DNA of 64,000 bases from JBAXTE01 sp037130365 (lineage in GTDB: Bacteria; Bacteroidota; Bacteroidia; Bacteroidales; WCHB1-69), in the NCBI GenBank assembly GCA_037130365.1, contig JBAXTE010000019.1, positions 15,236-79,235 of the forward strand. The letters are read 5' to 3'. Positions 1 through 6,590 of this stretch are shown piece by piece; the first letter of the stretch is position 1; each line of letters opens with the position of its first letter. The position numbers were made by a program, and so were the translations under genes. Below the pieces are notes generated by a model. The model searched no databases and was not told the DNA's origin. It worked only from the letters and a program-made list of their open reading frames with translations.

Positions 1-306
1 AGCAATGAATAATATCATCTCCAAAAATCCATCTTTACCAAGCGCTTTAAAGTTTACAGCCCAAGGGTACATAAAAATTACCTCAACATCAAAAAGGACA
101 AAAAGGATTGCAATCAGGAAATACTTTACAGAAAAAGGGCTACGCGCATTTCCCATTCCTTCAATTCCACACTCAAAACTTTCGAGTTTTGATTTTGAAG
201 AACGTCTAGGTCCTAAAAAATGAGAGATTAATATCGTACTAAACACAAAACCAAGTACAACTAGCGATTGAATTAAAATTGGAATATAATCTTGTGGCAT
301 ATTCAT
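1..306 (-). CDS. nuoA: NADH-quinone oxidoreductase subunit A (partial, 5' part)
   Basis: This is the first 102 codons of NuoA, a small membrane subunit of respiratory complex I that sits beside the quinone and proton path. The reading frame is open from an ATG at 306 to the window edge, so the C-terminus lies outside. The translation has a first transmembrane segment (about residues 8-27), the loop with SKLESFECGIE, and the family hallmark FDVEVIFMYPWA at the start of the second membrane segment. The conserved acidic and cysteine residues of the loop are present. A second ATG at 300 is an equally possible start. The rest of a nuo operon would be expected just left of the window. A weak promoter-like TATATTTT lies about 10 bases upstream. 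Identification is firm from the motif. Confidence 0.93.
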   Translation of the reverse strand, partial: MNMPQDYIPILIQSLVVLGFVFSTILISHFLGPRRSSKSKLESFECGIEGMGNARSPFSVKYFLIAILFVLFDVEVIFMYPWAVNFKALGKDGFLEMILFIA

Positions 307-374
307 TAGTTTTATTGTGAAAATATAAACGATAAATCTTAAATTTTGTTCAATGAACTTAGAATCAATCTACT

Positions 375-500
375 TAGTGTTTGCAAGAAAACGCCAACTT
401 TTTCGTTATTCTTGCAACGAATTTATATTATTTACACCAGCAAACGCCATAAATTCGTTGTTGCGAAAGCCTCAAATTTGACTTTTTCTTATCAATCACT
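375..500. repeat. 126-bp imperfect hairpin repeat, copy 1
   Basis: This intergenic element is repeated, with scattered differences, at 1966-2093. Its ends (TTAGTGTTTGCAAGAAAACG and a right end reading CTTATCAATCACT) are inverted relative to each other. Internally CAACGAATTTA pairs with TAAATTCGTTG, so the whole element could fold into one long stem. A 13-base direct repeat, CTACTTAGTGTTT, lies at 370-382 and again at 518-530. It may be a target duplication, but it overlaps the element end. No coding potential is seen. Confidence 0.75.
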
Positions 501-711
501 GAGTTTTCATGCAGATACTACTTAGTGTTTTAAGATTTATTTTCATGATTACTCTTAAAATAGATTTTTGCAATTCAAAGTTGAATGTAAATGTAATACA
601 TATTATCCCTTCTTCAAATCAAAAATGACTAAAATGAATTGTAAATTGAATATTTTATGGAAAAGATGCCAATTATTATTTATTTTTACCGTTAATAATA
701 AAAAAATACGC

Positions 712-1965
712 ATGAAATTAAAACTTATCATCCTGTTTTTTGTCTATTTTCCTATTGAGTTAATGTCGCAAAAAATATATTCAGATACCATTATTGATAA
801 AAATATTACTGCACTTCAGTTTTACCGCACTGGTTTTAATCTGTCAGATCCTGTAATTGCGTTAAATAGTGGGGAGAAGTTGACGCTTTCGTATGATGAA
901 TTTGGATCTCAAAGTCAATATTATAATTACACCTTTATTCATTGTAATGCAGATTGGACTCCAAGTGATTTGATTAAAAATGAATATATGTCGCCTTTTG
1001 CTAGTGATCAAATTAGCAATGTGACTTATTCTAATAACACCCTTCAAGAGTATGTACATTACGAACTCACGTTTCCGAATGACAATGTAAGTATTAAAAA
1101 ATCAGGTAATTACATTCTTCTGATTTATACTGAAAACGAAGATTTGCCGATAATTACAAAACGTTTTTATGTGGTTGATCAAAAAGTGCCTATTTCCGTA
1201 GTTTGCAAACAAGCCACAGATTTAACTGATAAATTTAAGAAGCAGGAGATAGATATTTCAATCACAAGTGGTTCATTGCCAATTACGAATAGTGCAAAAA
1301 TAAAACTGTTCATCAAACAAAATGGTCGCACCGATAATATGATTTCTTTAAAGCCATCTGCCACCACTTCTGAAAATATTATTTACGATTACGACCGCGA
1401 AAATGTGTTTGATGGAGGTTCGGAATTTAGAGGTTTTGATATTAAAAGTATTAAATATAAGTTAGACCACGTTCAAGCACTAGAAAACAAAGACAACTCC
1501 TACCACGCTTACTTGTGGGCAGATAAGCAACGGTCGTATCAGGCATATGAGTCGTTAACCGATTTGAATGGACGTCAGTATTTTAAAACCGAAGATTTCG
1601 ACAATCAACTTGCTGCGGAGTATGTGTGGGTTCACTTTTTTATCCCCATGCAACCACTTTTAGAGACCGGAACACTCTATGTTTTTGGGGAGTTAACCCA
1701 ATGGAAATATATTCCCGAAGCGGTGATGAGTTACAATCCAAAACTGCAAGGATATCAAGGTGCATTGTTGTTAAAACAGGGGTATTACAATTATCAGTAT
1801 ATGTTTGTCGCCAAAGGCAAAACCGTTGGCAGTGTAGAGGTAATGGAAGGAAACCATTGGGAAACCGAAAACGATTATACCATTTTTGTCTATTATCGTC
1901 CCGATGGAGCCATTGCCGACCAATTAGTAGGAGTGAAGCTTGCAAATTCGAATAAAGCGAAGTAA
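712..1965 (+). CDS. Type IX secretion system plug protein (DUF5103 family)
   Basis: This 417-residue exported protein matches the Bacteroidota DUF5103 family, now known as the T9SS plug protein. In the known structure, the plug closes the periplasmic side of the giant SprA/Sov translocon pore when no PorV shuttle is bound. A signal peptide is seen at residues 1-20, ending near LMSQ. Family-like stretches include NVFDGGSEFRGFD (mid protein), AEYVWVHFFIPM and the C-terminal FGELTQW...YNYQYMF segment. The frame is open back to an ATG at 568, but the ATG at 712 gives a clean signal peptide and the usual family length, so it was chosen. The gene stands alone between two copies of a hairpin repeat. 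The family assignment is from sequence pattern; the pore-plug role is known for the Flavobacterium homologue and inferred here. Confidence 0.85.
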   Translation: MKLKLIILFFVYFPIELMSQKIYSDTIIDKNITALQFYRTGFNLSDPVIALNSGEKLTLSYDEFGSQSQYYNYTFIHCNADWTPSDLIKNEYMSPFASDQISNVTYSNNTLQEYVHYELTFPNDNVSIKKSGNYILLIYTENEDLPIITKRFYVVDQKVPISVVCKQATDLTDKFKKQEIDISITSGSLPITNSAKIKLFIKQNGRTDNMISLKPSATTSENIIYDYDRENVFDGGSEFRGFDIKSIKYKLDHVQALENKDNSYHAYLWADKQRSYQAYESLTDLNGRQYFKTEDFDNQLAAEYVWVHFFIPMQPLLETGTLYVFGELTQWKYIPEAVMSYNPKLQGYQGALLLKQGYYNYQYMFVAKGKTVGSVEVMEGNHWETENDYTIFVYYRPDGAIADQLVGVKLANSNKAK

Positions 1966-2093
1966 TTAGTGATTGTAAGAAAACGCCAACTTTTTCGTTA
2001 CTCTTGCAACGAATTCTGGTTATTTACACCAGTAAACGCCCAAAATTCGTTGCTGCGAAAGCCTCGAACTTGACGTTTTCTTATCAATCACTA
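1966..2093. repeat. 128-bp imperfect hairpin repeat, copy 2
   Basis: This second copy of the 375-500 element begins at the base after the plug gene stop codon. The ends TAGTGATTGTAAGAAAACG and CGTTTTCTTATCAATCACTA are inverted repeats with one base inserted. Inner arms (GCAACGAATTCTGG with CCAAAATTCGTTGC) and a small central TTTAC/GTAAA pair continue the stem. In RNA it could end the plug transcript. The rest of the gap to 2315 shows only part of a second, diverged repeat. Confidence 0.78.
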
Positions 2094-2197
2094 GTTCTCT
2101 TACTAGCACTAAATAGTTTTTGAAACTTACATTGTTAATAAAGCCGTTCATCCAGCAAACAACATTATTAACTGTATTTATTTCGTAATATGGGAAA

Positions 2198-2314
2198 GTT
2201 AGTAAAATAAGTTCAGATTTTGACTTAATATATAATGCTGAAAATCAAGTTTATAAGCAACAAAAAATTCTAAAAATATTAGAATAATTCGAAAAAAGCA
2301 CACAATAGGACACT
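2198..2314. repeat. Diverged ~117-bp repeat downstream of the TPR lipoprotein gene, copy A
   Basis: This stretch starts with GTTAGTAAAATA and ends with GGACACT. It aligns along its length with 3297-3411, sharing blocks such as TATAATG, AAATTCTAAAAATATTAGAA and GGACACT. Each copy lies directly after the stop codon of a minus-strand gene (2316 and 3415), so the two genes share a related 3' flank. Confidence 0.55.
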
Positions 2315-2315
2315 T

Positions 2316-3242
2316 TCAATTATTTATATTATCGCAATATCTAAATATGGTATCTTGATGAAAGCCATGATTCATTTTTTTATACTTTTCATATAATCGA
2401 CAGCCCATATTTTTGTTGTAATATTTTGCAAAAATAATGGCCTTTAAATGATAAGCCTCTGCAAAAGTTGAATCTAACTCTATTACTTTTTCACAATCTT
2501 TTAAAGCTGATTTTGGAAACCCTGAAGCTAGCAATGTATATGCTCTTTGTTGGTAGAAATCAGCGACATTGGGTTTCAATAATATCGCAAAAGAAAAAGA
2601 ACGATATGCTTCATAAAAATCATCAAGAGCATAATAAACTAATCCCTTTGATAAATAAGCCCATGCTTCATATGGAGAGTATTTTAAACCTTTATTAATT
2701 GATGTCAATGCCTTATCATACAAGCTTTCATTATAATAAATTGATCCTTGTAAAAAGTATGAATGAGCATCTGAGGAGTCTATAGTTAATGACTTATTCA
2801 CATAAGTCATTGCACTCTTATAATCCTCCATATGATAATTCTTTTCTGCTAAAGTTTTAATGTATTTTAGATTTGTTGAATCATTATAATATGCAATATA
2901 AAACATTCCTTTAGCACAATCATCACTTTTTTTCAAATCAAAGCTAACACCTAATTCATAATAAATTTCAGCATCTACTTTTCTTCTTTTTTTAAGATCT
3001 GAATTTGCAAAAACCAAGTTTAAAATTGCCAAATCTGGCATGCTTAGTTTATTGTATATCACACCTTTATATTTATAATACAGGTAATTTAACGAATCGT
3101 ATTCAATGTATTTATCAAGTACTAAAATAGCATTCTTATAATTGCAACTATCCAAAAATTGAGGTGAGTGCATTTCGGTTTTATTTGCACATTGAACCAT
3201 ACAAAATAAAGTAATTACAGAAAACAACTTTTTCATTGTCAT
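2316..3242 (-). CDS. TPR-repeat lipoprotein
   Basis: The gene encodes a 308-residue exported protein of unknown partner. The N-terminus is a lipoprotein signal peptide: a basic start, a hydrophobic core, and a lipobox ending in Cys at about residue 18 (MVQC). From about residue 55 on, the sequence is a series of helical tetratricopeptide repeats, clearest at residues 150-290 (segments with SYFLQGSIYYNESLYDKA, YLSKGLVYYALDDFYEA and YHLKAIIFAKYY). TPR arrays bind other proteins and have no catalytic residues. An ATG two codons downstream (3236) gives the more usual MKK start. It is the last gene of a minus-strand run of three small envelope genes, but a 172-base gap holding a repeat separates it from the next. 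The specific function is unknown. Confidence 0.75.
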   Translation of the reverse strand: MTMKKLFSVITLFCMVQCANKTEMHSPQFLDSCNYKNAILVLDKYIEYDSLNYLYYKYKGVIYNKLSMPDLAILNLVFANSDLKKRRKVDAEIYYELGVSFDLKKSDDCAKGMFYIAYYNDSTNLKYIKTLAEKNYHMEDYKSAMTYVNKSLTIDSSDAHSYFLQGSIYYNESLYDKALTSINKGLKYSPYEAWAYLSKGLVYYALDDFYEAYRSFSFAILLKPNVADFYQQRAYTLLASGFPKSALKDCEKVIELDSTFAEAYHLKAIIFAKYYNKNMGCRLYEKYKKMNHGFHQDTIFRYCDNINN

Positions 3243-3296
3243 ATATTAAATTTGTATCTTTCCTAGCTTGTTCTATTTTCAAATTGGTAATTCAAA

Positions 3297-3411
3297 GTTA
3301 GTAAAATAGTTTTAGGTTTTTGTCTTGATTTATAATGGTGAAAACCATGTTTTTAAGCGATTTTAAATTCTAAAAATATTAGAAAATATATAAAGTACAT
3401 TATGGGACACT
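3297..3411. repeat. Diverged ~115-bp repeat, copy B
   Basis: This is the partner of 2198-2314, in the same orientation. It fills the gap between the TPR lipoprotein gene and the next minus-strand gene and lies just after that gene's stop codon. Confidence 0.55.
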
Positions 3412-3414
3412 ACC

Positions 3415-3900
3415 TTACCACCAGCCATCAACATGAAAAACTTTAGTTGGTCCACATTTAGTATGAGAATCATCAGCATATAATTTGCCAAATGCTTTTG
3501 GATAAATATCATTTATAAACTTCACCTGAAAACATGATGTCTTAAATAAATTATCTCTATATAAAACCATAAACTTTTTAGTAGAATCGTTTTTTACCCA
3601 TAATTCACAATATTGCCACTTTAAAGAATATTTTTTCTTTGATCGAACATATATATAACAACCACTTTTGTTGAAAGATTCAGGAAATGAAGAATAAAAG
3701 ACGCCACCATCTCTCCCATATTTCGATATTTTAAATTCATAACACTTCGTATTAATAAGAAATTGATATGTTGTGTTGCTCTCAAAACCAAGTATGTGAA
3801 CTTTTACAGTATCAAGATTTTTCGTTATTGTATCTTGTGAAAACAAGTCCAAGCAATAATTAGACAACAACATTATTATAACTAATTTAAAATTATTCAT
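3415..3900 (-). CDS. Hypothetical exported protein
   Basis: The 161-residue product has a signal peptide at residues 1-21 (hydrophobic core, cleavage likely after LFSQ) and a beta-rich remainder with many Lys, Tyr and Ser residues. Four cysteines in the mature part (in CYEF, GCYIYV, CELWV and SCFQV) plus one near the C-terminus could form disulfides in the periplasm. I recognise no family. It lies 23 bases downstream of the next lipoprotein gene on the same strand, so the two are probably co-transcribed. Coding is supported by the signal peptide and ordinary codon use, not by homology. Confidence 0.6.
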   Translation of the reverse strand: MNNFKLVIIMLLSNYCLDLFSQDTITKNLDTVKVHILGFESNTTYQFLINTKCYEFKISKYGRDGGVFYSSFPESFNKSGCYIYVRSKKKYSLKWQYCELWVKNDSTKKFMVLYRDNLFKTSCFQVKFINDIYPKAFGKLYADDSHTKCGPTKVFHVDGWW

Positions 3901-3923
3901 GATTATTTTTCATTTTGCTATTT

Positions 3924-4346
3924 TTAATCATTTCTTTTTACATACAATAATTTATCAAATCTGCCAGAATAAAAATCATTTGGAAATTCGAAATAGATTA
4001 TATTATCACGAATTTCACCTAAGATCGTTTTACTCTGCAATGTGAATTGAATTTTAGCATTTATTTCATAATTCTCAGATCCAATTGATTTTTTACTAGA
4101 TATTTCTTGAATTTTCCATGAACCTAATAAATTACCTTCTTTTCCTGAATAGTGTTTTAATTCAAAGGTTTTATCTCGCTTAATTGATAATATTTCATAA
4201 ACATCTACAACTATTGAAGTATCTCTAACAACTCTTTTGTCAATTTCATATTCCCCATAAATAGGACTTTCATCTATGTTTGTACATGATGTGATAGCAA
4301 ACACAAATTGCAAAACAAATAGGAATAAGAGATTTTTAATTCTCAT
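3924..4346 (-). CDS. Small hypothetical lipoprotein
   Basis: The 140-residue product has a clear lipoprotein signal: MRIKN, a hydrophobic core, and a lipobox Cys at about residue 21 (ITSC). The mature part reads like a small lipocalin-type beta barrel (strand patterns TFELKHYSGKEGNLLGSWKI and KIQFTLQSKTILGEI). That fold is a guess from pattern only. It is probably the first gene of a short minus-strand unit with the exported protein 23 bases downstream. No function can be assigned. Confidence 0.65.
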   Translation of the reverse strand: MRIKNLLFLFVLQFVFAITSCTNIDESPIYGEYEIDKRVVRDTSIVVDVYEILSIKRDKTFELKHYSGKEGNLLGSWKIQEISSKKSIGSENYEINAKIQFTLQSKTILGEIRDNIIYFEFPNDFYSGRFDKLLYVKRND

Positions 4347-4458
4347 TGGTTAAGGCATTTAAGTTGTAAAAATAATGAATAATAACATAACAATCAATTA
4401 TTCAAAAATCTAAATTGATTTTTTTACAATTTCAATCATTAAAAAACCGAACCTGCTT

Positions 4459-4511
4459 TATACCAAATCTTGGTATAAAATAGCCCAAAGATATTTTATT
4501 TTTTAGATTGG
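4459..4511. repeat. 53-bp exact repeat with terminal dyad, copy 1
   Basis: I find no difference between this stretch and 5275-5327, in the same orientation. It begins with a perfect dyad, TATACCAA-ATC-TTGGTATA, followed by an AT-rich tail ending in TTAGATTGG. The two copies bracket 4512-5274, which holds one small gene and a possible gene remnant. This resembles the ends of a mobile element or recombination between dispersed repeats. Confidence 0.7.
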
Positions 4512-4564
4512 CTTGCTTGCCACGCCTTAGTGTGTTGCCCAGCTTTATCGGGGTTTAATGTTCG

Positions 4565-4622
4565 ATGCTAATATGAATTATTGATTATCTCTTTTAGTAA
4601 TTGGACTAATTTATATTAGCAT
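4565..4622. terminator. Possible hairpin downstream of the small membrane-protein gene
   Basis: Ten-base arms ATGCTAATAT (4565-4574) and ATATTAGCAT (4613-4622) are perfect inverted repeats with a 38-base loop. They lie 55 bases past the stop of the minus-strand gene at 4678. There is no strong T-tract, so a terminator role is uncertain. Confidence 0.3.
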
Positions 4623-4677
4623 ACGGTATTATTTTGCAATGGTCTCCTGTTCATTATTCCTCTTTTAAGCAACCTGA

Positions 4678-4908
4678 TTAAGGAACCATATTGTTTTCCA
4701 TATTTGGCGCTGCTTGCTTCCTTGGGGCAAAGGCAAAATCAACCGATGTGATATAATAGGTAATTGCCACCAACGTCAAAGCCATAAAAACCCAAAAGAT
4801 CCATGAATGATGGATACGTCTCCATTTCCATTCCCCTTTATTCAAATGGTGGCCTGTGAAATGATCTTGCCAGTCCTGGCGTGGTTGTTCCCGTTCAAGT
4901 TTGTTCAT
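4678..4908 (-). CDS. Small single-pass membrane protein, hypothetical
   Basis: The 76-residue product has a charged N-terminal half rich in Trp, His, Arg and Lys (QDWQDHFTGHHLN, WKWRRIHHSW). One transmembrane segment follows at about residues 37-56 (IFWVFMALTLVAITYYITSV), then a short polar tail. By the positive-inside rule the N-terminal half is probably cytoplasmic. Its base composition is noticeably less AT-rich than the surrounding intergenic DNA, which supports real coding, perhaps of recent arrival. It sits alone between two 53-bp direct repeats. I do not recognise the family. Confidence 0.55.
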   Translation of the reverse strand: MNKLEREQPRQDWQDHFTGHHLNKGEWKWRRIHHSWIFWVFMALTLVAITYYITSVDFAFAPRKQAAPNMENNMVP

Positions 4909-5274
4909 GATTTTCCTTTCATTAATTTGTTATTAAAACTGGAGACTCTGTTTTATTGGTCGTAAAATCAACCACATAGTCTTGAACAAAGATGCGACAT
5001 ATTCTCCTTCATTTATTTACATAATTCAGAAAAGAAATTGCATGATTCACATATTAAGGATTTGAAAACTGATTGGATTTTGGATTTGGCTATACCTTAG
5101 AATATAACAATGTAAACACTTAATAGAAACATGCTTTTGGTGAAGCAATTATCAATTACACCTGAAATATCAGATCGCAAACGGAAAAATCATCCGTATC
5201 AATTTCAAAGTCGGAAAATAGTTAACTCCAACACTGTTTGCCACGTATTCCGAAGAATCACCCGAAGTGTGTGT

Positions 5275-5327
5275 TATACCAAATCTTGGTATAAAATAGC
5301 CCAAAGATATTTTATTTTTTAGATTGG
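5275..5327. repeat. 53-bp exact repeat with terminal dyad, copy 2
   Basis: This copy matches 4459-4511 base for base as far as I can read, including the TATACCAA/TTGGTATA dyad. It cuts off the possible gene remnant to its left. Confidence 0.7.
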
Positions 5328-5443
5328 TTTAATGCCGCTCGTAGATATAAATAGTACGCTGAGCGTAAGAGAAGTGGACTATATTATAACTAGAAGCGGT
5401 ATTACATAAACCGTAGCGGTAATACATAAACAGAACCGATCTT

Positions 5444-5498
5444 TACCCATTCTAGTTAGTATTACATTCAAAAAATGTTTTTTAAACTAGAATGGGTA
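5444..5498 (-). terminator. Hairpin downstream of giant gene 1
   Basis: Perfect 14-base arms TACCCATTCTAGTT (5444-5457) and AACTAGAATGGGTA (5485-5498) enclose a loop that contains a nested AAAAAA/TTTTTT pair. It begins 30 bases past the TGA at 5529 and is the likely 3' end of the giant transcript. Confidence 0.55.
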
Positions 5499-5528
5499 TA
5501 AGATTCTGTTAACTTAAGTGCTTATCAA

Positions 5529-6590
5529 TCAATTTCTAACAAGTCTAAACTGATGAACAACCCCGTTTAATTCGGTTAATCGAAGCAGATAGATTCCTGG
5601 TGCTAGAAAATTCAAGTCTAATTCGGTGCTGTTTACAATATTCTTTGATTCTGAATAAACTCGTCCACCTTTTCCGTTGAATAGTTCGATTTGTGTTTCG
5701 TTTGGCAAAGAGCCAATTATCGAAATCTTTTCCTTAAATGGATTAGGGACTACTCTTAGAGCCATTGATTCATTTTTGCAACTCAGTGGCACTGGATTAT
5801 AAGTGTGAATTACTCCATTAAAATCTACTTGTTTTAATCGATAATAAACAAGTCCCTCTGGTTTTTGAGTATCTAAATACGAATATTCTAGAATCTCTGA
5901 ACTATTCCCAGCACCTTGAATTTGAGCTATCGATTGATAATCAACACCATTTTCACTTCGTTCAAGAACAAAGAAGTTATTATTGATTTCACTTGCCGTG
6001 ATCCATCGAATAAACGCATTTTTGCCCAAACATTCTGGTTTAAAAGTCATCAATTCAATGGGTAATATTGAGGTGTTATTGGTTCCGCCATGAATCCATT
6101 CTTCACTAAATCCAGGGACTGTAATCTGAACATAATTTGCGCCCATGTCTACTCCCGTTGAGGGGGTGTAAACCGTAAAACAAGCTCCACAGGTTGTGTC
6201 GTTATTCGAATAATCGTTATCTTCATTTACACCAGAATAACGAGTAACTTTTAAATTACTTAAATCGTTAACATCATCTTCCACATTTACATTTAACTTC
6301 GAATTGGTAATTAACTCATTAAGCTCTTCGTCGGTAAAATATAACCTCAAGGTTACTGGTGAAGTAGGCGTATTTTGGGATGTAATCTTAAAATGTCGCT
6401 TCAAATAATAAGTTTGGTGATAAACATTTGTAGTTGCTTCCACATAAGAAGTTGCAGTAATTTCTCCCAAGTTGCTTGTATTATCATCAATAGACAAAAT
6501 TACATGATTTGTAGCATCTGTAACATGCCACCAACTGTTAATTCCTTTTACAATGCAAGTTCCCGAAGATGCACCACCAGTTATTTCTGT
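5529..6590 (-). repeat. C-terminal segment shared with giant gene 2 (direct repeat, ~1.06 kb)
   Basis: This 3' part of giant gene 1 is a near copy of 16596-17640. I found no mismatch over about 475 bases (5666-6140 against 16733-17207) and only scattered changes elsewhere, mostly synonymous near the stop. It encodes a conserved region (SWWHVTDA...) followed by the sorting domain. Confidence 0.85.

Larger units (their letters stand above)
4909..5528. other. Intergenic region with possible gene remnant
   Basis: No intact gene is convincing here. Between about 5132 and 5274 the second forward frame reads like coding sequence broken by stops (pieces such as LKYQIANGKIIRINFKVGK and LTPTLFATYSEESPEV), which may be a decayed gene. 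Then come the second 53-bp repeat (5275-5327), a 20-base imperfect tandem pair (5395-5414 and 5415-5434, AGCGGTATTACATAAACCGT) and the hairpin after the giant gene. Confidence 0.4.

Noticed and set aside
5..223. Plus-strand 72-codon frame at the left edge
   Set aside because: It lies antisense to nuoA, whose translation carries a diagnostic motif.
568..711. 48-codon upstream extension of the plug protein
   Set aside because: It adds a charged, Cys-rich stretch ahead of a clear signal peptide; the ATG at 712 is the better start.
5131..5322. 63-codon plus-strand gene
   Set aside because: It runs through the 53-bp repeat and its translation is arbitrary; the neighbouring frame looks more protein-like but is broken.
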